This document shows, one piece after another, positions 19,018-27,406 of a stretch of DNA of 64,000 bases. The stretch's first letter is position 1. The number at the start of each line of letters is the position of its first letter. Both the position numbers and the translations under genes were made by a program. The notes under the pieces are model-generated. The model was given only the letters and a program-made list of their open reading frames with translations, did not search any database and was not told the DNA's origin. This DNA is from Caballeronia insecticola (lineage in GTDB: Bacteria > Pseudomonadota > Gammaproteobacteria > Burkholderiales > Burkholderiaceae): NCBI RefSeq assembly GCF_000402035.1, contig NC_021288.1:434001-498000 (forward strand). The letters run 5' to 3'.

Positions 19018-19863
19018 ATGAACGTGACATTCATCGGCATCGGCGCGATCGGCTTGCCGATGGCGCAGCGGATCAGCGCCTCGGGCCACGCCGTGACGGG
19101 CGTCGATCTGTCGAGCCGCGCGCGCGGGCTTGCGCACGAAAGCGGCCTCGCCGCCGTCGATAGCTTCGCGTCCGCGCCGCCCGCCGACGTGGTCATCGCG
19201 ATGGTGGCGACGCCGCAGCAACTGGCCTCGCTCGTCGATGGCGTCGGCGCGAAACTTTCCGGCCAGACGTGGGCGATCATGTCGACGGTCGGCCCGGACG
19301 CCGTGCGTCGGCAAGGCGAACGGCTGGCGGCAGCAGGCGCGCGCGTGATCGACGCGCCGGTGACGGGCGGCACCGCGCGCGCGAAACGCGGCGAGCTCGT
19401 GATCTTCACGGCGGGCGCGCCACGCGATATCGACGACGCGCGCCCCGTGCTCGATGCAATGGGCAGCGTGCGCGTCACGGGCACGAAGCTCGGCGACGGG
19501 CAGGCGATCAAACTCGTGAACCAGCACTTGTGCTCGGTGCACATCGTGGCCGCGGCGGAGGCGCTGAATCTGGCGCGTGCGCTGGGTCTCGATCCGTCCG
19601 CCGTGCTCGATCTGGTCGAACAAGGCGCGGCCGGTTCGTGGATGCTGTCCGATCGCGGCCCGCGCATGCTGCAAGACGCCGACGTGACCGTGACCAGCGC
19701 CATCGACATCTTCGTGAAGGACAGCGATCTCGTGGACGCGGCCGCGCAAGCATGCGGCGCCGATGTTCCGCTGCTGCGGCTTGCGAATGCGCGCTTTCAC
19801 GCGGCGGCGGACGCGGGTTTAGGCGCGAGTGACGATAGCCGCGTCATCGAGACCTGGCGATGA
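19018..19863 (+). CDS. Beta-hydroxyacid dehydrogenase (3-HIBADH / tartronate semialdehyde reductase / threonate dehydrogenase family)
   Basis: A 281-residue NAD(P)-binding enzyme. The N-terminal Rossmann motif is FIGIGAIGLPMA. The substrate loop is IDAPVTGGTARAKRGELVI and the catalytic Lys lies in GDGQAIKLVNQHLCSVH. GSWMLSDRGPRML in the C-terminal helical domain resembles L-threonate/erythronate dehydrogenases (LtnD type). It closes the operon, 30 bp after the hydroxyacid dehydrogenase and convergent with the next gene. It likely acts on a 2,3-dihydroxy acid or a semialdehyde. The precise substrate is unresolved. Confidence 0.85.
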   Translation: MNVTFIGIGAIGLPMAQRISASGHAVTGVDLSSRARGLAHESGLAAVDSFASAPPADVVIAMVATPQQLASLVDGVGAKLSGQTWAIMSTVGPDAVRRQGERLAAAGARVIDAPVTGGTARAKRGELVIFTAGAPRDIDDARPVLDAMGSVRVTGTKLGDGQAIKLVNQHLCSVHIVAAAEALNLARALGLDPSAVLDLVEQGAAGSWMLSDRGPRMLQDADVTVTSAIDIFVKDSDLVDAAAQACGADVPLLRLANARFHAAADAGLGASDDSRVIETWR

Positions 19864-19898
19864 ACGGTGCGTGCGCGTGGCGGCGCATCGCAGGATGC

Positions 19899-20972
19899 TC
19901 AACTGCCGATCGCGCTTGTTTGCCTGGTTTGCTCCGTTGCGACGCGCCACTTCGGAAACGTCCCGGTTCTGTCGACTTTCCACGGATCGCCCATCTCGTC
20001 GACATACATCGCGCTCGCGCTTCGTCCCGCCGCCGACGCACGCCGCAGCGCGCCGGGCGCCGCGCGTTCGAACGAGCGGCTGCCCTCTTCGTTGAATACG
20101 GTCGCAAGCGGCCGCCGCGCCTGGCCCGACTGACCGAGCGGCGCGGCAAGCGGTCCCGCGGGCGCGCGCAGCACGGCGGCGGCGGGCGCACGGCCAGAAA
20201 GAACAGCGCCGAGCAGCGCGGACGAACCGGCTTCGTTTGCGGTGTCGTCGGCGCGCTTCGCGGTCGGCGCGCTCGGTGAATCGAGTGCGAGCGGTTCGCT
20301 CGCGCCATCGATCTGCACGACGAGGATGACGTGCCAGTCGTCCGGCGTGTTGTTGTAGCGCGGCGCGAGCGACACGAGACGCAACCGCGCGATGTCGAAA
20401 CCCGCGTCGCGCAGCAGCAGATATTTGGCGACGGCGAAATCCTTGCACACGCCGCCTTCCGCAAAGAAGCGGGCGGGCGCGTAGTAGCTGCCGTCGGTTC
20501 CGTCGCGGTAGCGCACTTCGTTGACGAGCGAGTCGGCGAGCAGCACGGCTGACGTGTCGCCGGCCTTCGCGCGCTCCGCCCTCACCTGCGCAACGAGACG
20601 CGACCAGCCCGCCGGTACGCGCTTCATGTGGCTGCGCAGCGCATCGCGCAGGCGCTGCACGCGGCCGATGGCATCCGACGAAGGTTCGAGCTTCTTGTCG
20701 GCAAGCGGCAGGAGGAACATGAGGTCGCCGACTTGCGCGAGTTCCGGGCGGATCTTGCGATTAGCTTCCCACCACGTCCCGGCGCGCAGACGCTCGATGC
20801 CGGGATTCAACGCGTGCGGCGTGGTCGAATAGCCGGGCAGCGCGCTGCGCGCCTCAGACGTGTAACTCGGCGATGCAGCCGGCAGACTCACGGCGCCCGC
20901 GACGGCGCATAAAAACATCGTGGCTGCGAACGAGCATCGGACAAAACAGAGGAGCGGTCGAGCAAGCGGCAT
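19899..20972 (-). CDS. Secreted transglutaminase-like cysteine proteinase (BTLCP/C93 family)
   Basis: A 357-residue protein with a signal peptide (MPLARPLLCF...FLCAVAGAVS). I set the start at 20972; an in-frame extension to 21056 has no signal logic. The central domain has the Cys-His-Asp triad pattern: Cys in EGGVCKDFAVAKYLLLRDAG, His in DDWHVILVV, Asp in PLALDSP. This matches bacterial transglutaminase-like cysteine proteinases, relatives of LapG. The last ~120 residues are low-complexity and contain AMYVDEMGDPWKVDRTG. No LapD-like partner is adjacent, so a LapG-type role in biofilm adhesin cleavage is only a possibility. Confidence 0.82.
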   Translation of the reverse strand: MPLARPLLCFVRCSFAATMFLCAVAGAVSLPAASPSYTSEARSALPGYSTTPHALNPGIERLRAGTWWEANRKIRPELAQVGDLMFLLPLADKKLEPSSDAIGRVQRLRDALRSHMKRVPAGWSRLVAQVRAERAKAGDTSAVLLADSLVNEVRYRDGTDGSYYAPARFFAEGGVCKDFAVAKYLLLRDAGFDIARLRLVSLAPRYNNTPDDWHVILVVQIDGASEPLALDSPSAPTAKRADDTANEAGSSALLGAVLSGRAPAAAVLRAPAGPLAAPLGQSGQARRPLATVFNEEGSRSFERAAPGALRRASAAGRSASAMYVDEMGDPWKVDRTGTFPKWRVATEQTRQTSAIGS

Positions 20973-21369
20973 ATGCAGACTCCGGTACCCACGCCGGCCG
21001 CCAATGCGCCCGGTGTTTCGAAGCCTTGCAATGCAATGCTGGCTCGAATCCAACATTGCATGCGGCGTGCCAATGTGCCGGATGGCGCTAGATCGTTGAT
21101 TGATCGAATGATTTCACGTGTGCGCATAAGCGTGACGAGCGCCTTGTGACGCTCCCCGCCCAACAGATCCGCGATGACTGTCTGCGCGAGCCGCACGCCG
21201 ACACGCGCAAATACGCCGCGCCGCCTCAAGCCGCCGCCTTCCCCTGCCGATAACCCGGAGAGTTCCCGACTCGCACGTCGACGCTGCCTGAAAGCGTGGA
21301 CCCCGCGCACGCGGGAAGGCCATCGCAAACCCTCTGCTTTCCATGACGAATTCGACGAAGGACCCGAAG
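20973..21369. other. Divergent intergenic region
   Basis: About 400 bp between the cysteine proteinase (-) and the GH64 glucanase (+). An imperfect 11-bp inverted repeat (TGCAATGCTGG / CCAACATTGCA, one mismatch, 7-nt loop) lies at 21032-21060 and could be an operator or hairpin. No gene or clear promoter was seen. Confidence 0.45.
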
Positions 21370-22863
21370 ATGACGACAACAAGCATCAGCCGCCGCACTT
21401 TTCTTCTGGGCATGGGGGCATCGGGCCTCCTCGCTGCATGCGGAGGCGGTTCGGGTTCGAATGCGGCGCCGGCGTCGTCCTCGGCTTCTTCCGGCTCCGC
21501 GTCTTCCAATCCGGCGTCTTCGAATCCGCCCGCTTCATCCCCGCCGCAAACGGGCGGCACGACATCAAGCGCGAAGACGCCGCTGACCCTCGATCTCACG
21601 CAGACCGACCTGCCCGCCGGGACGGCCGTCTATGCCTACGTGATCGGCGAAGTGAGCCTTGCATCCGGCAACACGCAGTACTGGATCGACTCGACCGGCA
21701 CGCCTCACGTGATGAGCGCCGCAGACAACACGATTCCCGCGAAGACCTTTCCGGGCTCGTCCGCGCTGCCAGGCAGCGAAGCCGCGGCGCTCGCCGAAAC
21801 CTATCCGAACGCATGGGCCGACTACAGCATTCCGCTCACGGTCGGATCGAGCTTCGCGCTGGATCTGTCGAAGCTCAACGCGACGACCATCCCCGGTCTG
21901 GGCACGGGCACGGCGGCATTCAGCGGGCGCATCTACGTGTCGGTCGGTGTGCCGAAGCTGCCGTTCACCGCGCTCGGCAGCAGCCAATACACGGCGCCGG
22001 TGACTGTCGGCGGTCCGGGATCGCTCACGCTGTTCGACTGGATCGAATTTTCGTTCGACAGCAACGGCAATTTCAACGGCAACACCACGCAGGTCGATCA
22101 ATTCGGCTTCCCGCTGCTCCTGAACGGCACGCCGGGCGGCACGCTGCAAGGGCAGTACAACGTGTCGCGTCCGGCCATCATCGACGCGGTGTCGAATCTG
22201 CCCGCCGCGTTCTACATGCCGCAGACCGTGGCCGCGCCGTCCGCGTTTCCGGCGGGGCTCGCGGTCAACGGCAACGTCACCTTGCGCGCGCTGTCGCCCA
22301 AGAGCATCTCGGCGCAGGCCCAGTACAGCGGCTCGCTGCTCACGTATTTCGATCAGACCATCGAGAACTGGTATCGCACCTGGACCACGACGCCGCTGAG
22401 CGTCACCGATCTCTCGACGGGCACCTACACCGGCCTCGTGCAGCCGGGCGTCGGGCTGACGTTCTACAGCGGTTCGTCGGCGAGCGGCACGGCGGCGTTC
22501 ACGGTCGGCGGCCCGGGCACGCCCGGCATCTCAAGCTATGACGTGTGGCAATGCGCGAACGCGCTCGCAACAGGCAGCGATGCCGCCAAGAACGTGCAGA
22601 AGATGCTGGCCGCGGCGTTCAATCGCGGCGTGATGGCGAACACGCTCGCCGATGCAACCTGCAGCAACGACGCCGCCAGCTTCTATCAGATCGCAGGCTC
22701 GAACACGCTGGTCGCCAATCCGTGGGCGCAATTGTTCCATCGGCTGAGCACCAACTCGCTCGCCTACGCGTTCCCGTACGACGACGTCTGCAACCAGAAT
22801 CCGTCCATCGGGCTCACGGCGACGCAGTCGGTCACGATCGCGCTCGGCAAGTTCTTCAGCTGA
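21370..22863 (+). CDS. GH64-type beta-1,3-glucanase, Tat lipoprotein
   Basis: A ~497-residue secreted protein. The start at 21370 has GAAGGA upstream. The N-terminus combines a twin-arginine motif (SRRTFLLGMGASG) with a lipobox (LLAAC), then a Ser/Pro/Ala-rich linker to about residue 65. The catalytic region resembles GH64 laminaripentaose-forming glucanases: IYVSVGVPKLPF, then DWIEFSFDSNGNF and NTTQVDQFGFPLLL. The Glu in WIEF and Asp in QVDQ are the candidate acids. A cysteine-bearing C-terminal part follows. It may attack fungal or oomycete beta-1,3-glucan. Confidence 0.8.
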   Translation: MTTTSISRRTFLLGMGASGLLAACGGGSGSNAAPASSSASSGSASSNPASSNPPASSPPQTGGTTSSAKTPLTLDLTQTDLPAGTAVYAYVIGEVSLASGNTQYWIDSTGTPHVMSAADNTIPAKTFPGSSALPGSEAAALAETYPNAWADYSIPLTVGSSFALDLSKLNATTIPGLGTGTAAFSGRIYVSVGVPKLPFTALGSSQYTAPVTVGGPGSLTLFDWIEFSFDSNGNFNGNTTQVDQFGFPLLLNGTPGGTLQGQYNVSRPAIIDAVSNLPAAFYMPQTVAAPSAFPAGLAVNGNVTLRALSPKSISAQAQYSGSLLTYFDQTIENWYRTWTTTPLSVTDLSTGTYTGLVQPGVGLTFYSGSSASGTAAFTVGGPGTPGISSYDVWQCANALATGSDAAKNVQKMLAAAFNRGVMANTLADATCSNDAASFYQIAGSNTLVANPWAQLFHRLSTNSLAYAFPYDDVCNQNPSIGLTATQSVTIALGKFFS

Positions 22864-22895
22864 GCTTCGGCTCGGCGGATGCTTCGTCATCGCGA

Positions 22896-25001
22896 ATGGT
22901 TCTGCGCGCGCTCATCGCCATGTCTCACTCCTTTCGGCACGTTTTCGCGGACGACGCCCCGCGCGAAGCAAGCACGATAAACCGCGCCCGCGCGCTGGCC
23001 GAGCCGGTCCTGCTTGGCCTGCTCTGTTATCTGCTGGCGCGGCCCGTCGCGCATCTGGGCGGCGCGGGCACGCTCGCCGCCATCGCGTGGCCGGCGCCCG
23101 CCGTCGCCATCGCGATGATCTGGCCGCTGCCGCCGCGCCGCTGGCCGCTTCATCTGCTCGCGGTGTTCGTCGCGATTGCCGCGACGGGCGATTTCAGCGC
23201 GACGTCATGGCGCAGCGATCTGGGCTTCTGTGTTCTCGATGTGCTCGAAGTGGCGCTGTGCGCGTGGCTCGGCCGCCGTTTCGTCGATGCGCGCGGGAAC
23301 ATCGTCACGACTTCCGCGCTGATGCGCTTCCTGTTGCTGCTGCCGCTCGCGGCCATCGGCATTACGTCGATGCTCGGCGCCACGCTCGCCAGCGATCTGA
23401 GCCATGACGGATGGTGGCGCGAATGGCGCACGTTGATTGTCGGCAACGGCGTCGCGGTGCTGGTGCTGACGCCCGCCGTGCTCGCATGGCGCGCGCGTTC
23501 CGCCGACAGCGCCGCGCCCGCCCGTTACCCCGAATCGTGCATCGCGCTGGCGTGCAGTGCCGCCGTGATCGCGTTGCTCGTCGCGGCGGCGGCGCTGCAT
23601 GTGTCGGAGCAAGTGCAGCGCGTGGTCGTCTCGCTGCTGTTGGCCGCGACCGCGATTTACGGCGGACTCGCCGCCGCCGCGACGACGGTCGGCACCGCGT
23701 CGGTGGTCGGCGTCGCGCTCACGCTGATGACCTTCGGCCCGTATCACGTCGAAAACGCCGAGAGCGCGCGCAATCTGCAAATCGACATGGCGGGGCTCGC
23801 CATTCTCACGCTGTTCGTCGGCGTGGCCGCGCGCGAGCGACGGCAACTCGCGCTGCGCCTCGAACGCGGGCGGCGCATGGAAGCGCTCGGGCTGCTGGCC
23901 GGCGGCGTCGCGCACGACTTCAAGAATATTCTCGCCGCCGTCGATGGTTATGCCGAAATCGCCCGCGACAGGCTCGCCGCCGATTCCGCCGCGCGCATGC
24001 CGCTGCGCGAAGTGCAAGTTGCGTCGGCGCGCGGCTATGCGCTCACCGAGGAAATCCTGCTGGCCGCGCGGCGCGGCGATCGCGTGCGCGAAACGCTCGA
24101 TCTGATGTCGGTCGTGAAAGAGAGCGTCGCCCTCGCGCGGCCGTTGTGCCGTGGCGGCGTGGTTATCGAACTGGAACCGGCGGATGCGCGCCTGATGGTC
24201 GCCGCGCACGGCGGCCAGCTCGTGCGCGCGGTCCTGAATCTGGCGAGCAATGCGAGTCTCGCCGCGCGTTCGCGCGTGGTGTTGCGCGTGGGCAGCGCCC
24301 GGTCGGCGGACGAGCCGTTCGCCGTGGGTGACGCACCGCCCGGCGCAATCGCGTGGGTCGATGTCGAAGATGACGGCGCGGGCATTCTCGCCGAGCATCT
24401 GCCGCATCTGTTCGAGCCGTTTTTTTCGACGCGCGCGCGGTCGGGCCAACGCGGCGGCGGCACGGGGCTGGGACTGGCGATCGTGGCGGGCGTCGCGTGC
24501 GAGCATCGCGGCGGCGTGGCCATTTCGACCAGCGCGGCGGGCACGCGTTTTCGTCTCGTGTTGCCGCTCGTGTCGAGCGCGCCGGCATCATCGGACACGG
24601 CGGACGACGCTGCCGACGAAGCGCAGCCGTTCGCGCAGGGCGAACGCATTATCGTGATCGATACCGATCGGGACGCCCGCGAGTGCTGCGAAGACTGGCT
24701 CGCGGAAACGGGCTTCGAGCCGCTCGGTTACGCCGATGCAGACGAAGCCCTCGACGAAGCCGCGAGCATGGACGACGACCGTCCGTTGCTGTTCGCCGAC
24801 CTCGACCGCCTGCCGACAGACCCGCACGCGTTTATCGCGCGCGCCGCCGCCTGCGCGCCGAGGCTGCATCTCATCCTCTCCTCCGCCGATCCGGCCTTGC
24901 TGCGCGCCGTGCACGCCGCGCGCCGCGCCGTGCTGTCCAAACCGTTCGATCGCGAGGCGCTCGCGCGCGCCGCCGCATCCGCCCTGAAGGATCCGTCATG
25001 A
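22896..25001 (+). CDS. MASE1-type hybrid sensor histidine kinase
   Basis: A ~701-residue membrane sensor. Residues ~25-320 are a multi-pass hydrophobic MASE1-like domain (WPAPAVAIAMIWPLPPRRWP). The H-box is GLLAGGVAHDFKNILAAVDG with His340. Next come the N-box (NLASNASLAAR), a G1 box (VEDDGAGIL), LFEPFFSTR and GTGLGLAIVAG. The last ~120 residues form a receiver-like domain with an Asp pair in DTDRD, a candidate phosphoacceptor in LLFADLD, and a conserved Lys in LSKPFD. The start is uncertain (22896 or 22920). Its stop overlaps the response regulator by 4 bp, so they form one system. The stimulus is unknown. Confidence 0.85.
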   Translation: MVLRALIAMSHSFRHVFADDAPREASTINRARALAEPVLLGLLCYLLARPVAHLGGAGTLAAIAWPAPAVAIAMIWPLPPRRWPLHLLAVFVAIAATGDFSATSWRSDLGFCVLDVLEVALCAWLGRRFVDARGNIVTTSALMRFLLLLPLAAIGITSMLGATLASDLSHDGWWREWRTLIVGNGVAVLVLTPAVLAWRARSADSAAPARYPESCIALACSAAVIALLVAAAALHVSEQVQRVVVSLLLAATAIYGGLAAAATTVGTASVVGVALTLMTFGPYHVENAESARNLQIDMAGLAILTLFVGVAARERRQLALRLERGRRMEALGLLAGGVAHDFKNILAAVDGYAEIARDRLAADSAARMPLREVQVASARGYALTEEILLAARRGDRVRETLDLMSVVKESVALARPLCRGGVVIELEPADARLMVAAHGGQLVRAVLNLASNASLAARSRVVLRVGSARSADEPFAVGDAPPGAIAWVDVEDDGAGILAEHLPHLFEPFFSTRARSGQRGGGTGLGLAIVAGVACEHRGGVAISTSAAGTRFRLVLPLVSSAPASSDTADDAADEAQPFAQGERIIVIDTDRDARECCEDWLAETGFEPLGYADADEALDEAASMDDDRPLLFADLDRLPTDPHAFIARAAACAPRLHLILSSADPALLRAVHAARRAVLSKPFDREALARAAASALKDPS

Positions 25002-25732
25002 CTTTGCCGCCGCATCAAAGCATCCTCGTGGTCGACGACGACCATTCGATGCGCACCCTGCTCGTCGAATATCTCTGCGGACACGGCTACAAGGTCGATG
25101 GCGCCGCGAGTGCGCACGAGGCGATCGGCGTGTTCGCCGCCAAGCGTTACGATCTCGTGCTGCTCGATCTCGGCCTGCCCGATGGCGACGGCACCGATCT
25201 CGCGCGCCGCTGGCGAGAGGAGGCGCAGGTGCCGATCATGTACATCACGGGCCGCAAGGACGAAGCCGATCTGGTGATGGGACTCGAACTGGGCGCGGAC
25301 GATTACATCGTCAAGCCGTTCTCGCTGCGCGAAGTGCTCGCGCGCATGCGTGCCGTAATGCGGCGTGCGGGCGGCGTGTCGAGCGCGCCGCTGTCGCGCG
25401 GCAAGCTGCCGAACGCCTACCGTTTCGCGGGCTGGACGCTCAATCTGAACACGCGACGGCTGAGCGCGGCGGATGCATCGACGGTGCCGCTCACCAATTC
25501 GGAGTTCAATCTGCTGGTCACGTTTCTCAGCTCGCCGGGCCGCATCATCACACGCGAAAAGCTGCTCGAAAGTACGCGTGCCTTCGATGACATCTATGAT
25601 CGCGCGATCGACGTGCAAATTCTGCGGCTGCGGCGCAAGATCGAGCCCGACCCGAAAAAGCCCACGCTCTTGCGCACCGAGCGCGGCGCGGGCTATATCT
25701 TCGATACCGACATCGAACACTTGTGGACGTGA
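24998..25732 (+). CDS. OmpR/PhoB-family response regulator
   Basis: A 244-residue regulator. The receiver has ILVVDDD, phosphoacceptor Asp57 in LVLLDLGLPDGDG, and Lys in DDYIVKPFS. The C-terminal winged helix has VPLTNSEFNLLVTFLS and DVQILRLRRKIEPDP, ending in LRTERGAGYIF. It is translationally coupled to the hybrid kinase (ATGA). Only 56 bp separate it from tssA on the same strand, so it may share a transcript with tssA or control the secretion locus. Confidence 0.93.
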   Translation: MTLPPHQSILVVDDDHSMRTLLVEYLCGHGYKVDGAASAHEAIGVFAAKRYDLVLLDLGLPDGDGTDLARRWREEAQVPIMYITGRKDEADLVMGLELGADDYIVKPFSLREVLARMRAVMRRAGGVSSAPLSRGKLPNAYRFAGWTLNLNTRRLSAADASTVPLTNSEFNLLVTFLSSPGRIITREKLLESTRAFDDIYDRAIDVQILRLRRKIEPDPKKPTLLRTERGAGYIFDTDIEHLWT

Positions 25733-25760
25733 GCGCGTCCCTTCCTTTTCAGCGCTGGTA

Positions 25761-25787
25761 AAAGACCTAAAAGACCTAAAAGACCTT
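25761..25787. repeat. 9-bp tandem repeat (x3) in the tssA leader
   Basis: Three consecutive copies of AAAGACCTA (last copy ends in T), finishing 1 bp before the tssA start codon. It takes the place where a ribosome-binding site would be expected. Confidence 0.85.
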
Positions 25788-25788
25788 C

Positions 25789-27384
25789 GTGAACGACATC
25801 AAAAGCCTGGGTACGCAACCCATCAGCGACGCGCAACCGTGCGGCATCGACGTGCGCGACGATCCCGATTTCGAGTTGCTGCAAAACGAAATCGCCAAGC
25901 TGACCAATCCGGCCGCGAGCGGCACGCCCGACTGGGAACAGGTCGTGAGACTCTCGTCCGCGCTGCTCGCGGGCAAGGGCAAGGACATTCTCGTCGCGAG
26001 CTATCTGACCGGCGCGTTGTTGATCACGCGCGGTCTCGCCGGTCTGAACGACGGCGCGCAGATGCTCGAAGGACTCGTCGCGACGCATTGGGACCAGCTT
26101 TATCCGCCGCTTGCGCGGCTGCGGGCGCGGCGCAACGCCGTGCAGTGGCTGATCGATCGCGTGCGCGCGCATGCCGAGGAGCATGACTGGTCGAGCTGGC
26201 CGCCGCAGGACGCCGCGCTCGTCGATGGACTGCGCGACGCGCTCGCGGGCATCGATCGCGTGCTCGCGGAAAAGGACGACGACGCGCCGTCGATGCAGCC
26301 GCTGCGCGCGCTGCTCGGCACGGTGCAGGTGGCGGAACCGGCGCCGGTGGTAGTGGCGGCGCCGGAACCTGTTGCGCCTGCTGCATCGATCGCGCCCGTG
26401 GCACCGGTCGCGGCGGCGGCATCGGTAACACCGGCGCCCTCGCCCTCGCCCGCTCCCGCCGCCTTCGCGGACGCGGCACTTGCGCCGCTCGCCGTCGATT
26501 CATCCGATAACGCCAGCCGCGCCACCGACGAGGCGCTGGAGCGGCTCGCGGCCATCGGCGCCTGGTACGCGCAGAACGAGCCGTCGAGCGCGCTCGGTTT
26601 CCGGCTGCGTCGCATGGGCGCGTGGGCGGGCATCGAGCGCGCGCCGGCCGCCAACGGCACCGATACGCCGCTGCCCGGTCCGATCCCGCAATTGCAGGAC
26701 GCCCTGCGCAATCTGCAATCGCGCGCGGCGCACGCCGATGTGATCGCCTTCGCCGAAACGCAGGTTGCGCAGTATCCGTTCTGGCTCGATGTCCACTACG
26801 CCGCCGCGACGTCGCTCGCGCTGCTGGGCGAAACGTGGAGCGCCGCGCGCCGCGAAGTCTGCAACGAGACCGCGAAGTTCGTCGCGCGCATGGACGGCAT
26901 CGAACGATTGAAGTTCGCCAACGGCGTGCCGTTCGCCAATGCCGACACCGTTCAGTGGCTGGGCACGCTGGCTTCGCCCGGCGCGGATGCAGGCGCTTCG
27001 GCCGCACCCGATCCGCTCGCCGCGGTGATGTCGCGCGCACGCGCGCTCGCCGCCGACAACGATCTGCCCGCCGCCGCGCAATGCCTGCAGGACGCCATCG
27101 ACAAGAGCGCGGCTGTCGTCGGGCGGCTGCGGCTGCGCACGGCGCTGTGCGATCTGCTGCTCGAACATCGGCCGGGCGCGCGGCTCGATGCGTTCGCGCG
27201 CGCGCTGGTGGAGGAAATCGACCGTTACGGCGTGACGTCGTGGGACGCGGATCTTTCCGCCGATGCGCTGCGCGCCGCCTACGCCATCCTCAGCCGCAAC
27301 GATCAGAACGAGGCGGAAACGGCGGCGCTGCTGGCGCGCATCGCACCGCTGAATGTTGCCATCGCGGTGCGGCTGATCACCTGA
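25789..27384 (+). CDS. tssA: T6SS protein TssA (ImpA domain)
   Basis: A 531-residue cytoplasmic T6SS component that caps or organises sheath assembly at the baseplate. The N-terminal ImpA domain (~15-135) has the family pattern QPCGIDVRDDPDFELLQNEI (approximate) and LLITRGLAGLNDGAQMLEGLV. A Pro/Ala linker (~180-230) and a C-terminal helical domain (WLDVHYAAATSLALLG) follow. GTG at 25789 is the first possible start after an in-frame stop, and no Shine-Dalgarno sequence is visible. It is convergent with tssM, 22 bp away. Confidence 0.93.
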   Translation: MNDIKSLGTQPISDAQPCGIDVRDDPDFELLQNEIAKLTNPAASGTPDWEQVVRLSSALLAGKGKDILVASYLTGALLITRGLAGLNDGAQMLEGLVATHWDQLYPPLARLRARRNAVQWLIDRVRAHAEEHDWSSWPPQDAALVDGLRDALAGIDRVLAEKDDDAPSMQPLRALLGTVQVAEPAPVVVAAPEPVAPAASIAPVAPVAAAASVTPAPSPSPAPAAFADAALAPLAVDSSDNASRATDEALERLAAIGAWYAQNEPSSALGFRLRRMGAWAGIERAPAANGTDTPLPGPIPQLQDALRNLQSRAAHADVIAFAETQVAQYPFWLDVHYAAATSLALLGETWSAARREVCNETAKFVARMDGIERLKFANGVPFANADTVQWLGTLASPGADAGASAAPDPLAAVMSRARALAADNDLPAAAQCLQDAIDKSAAVVGRLRLRTALCDLLLEHRPGARLDAFARALVEEIDRYGVTSWDADLSADALRAAYAILSRNDQNEAETAALLARIAPLNVAIAVRLIT

Positions 27385-27406
27385 TCGCGCGCGTCGAAGT
27401 CGTCGG

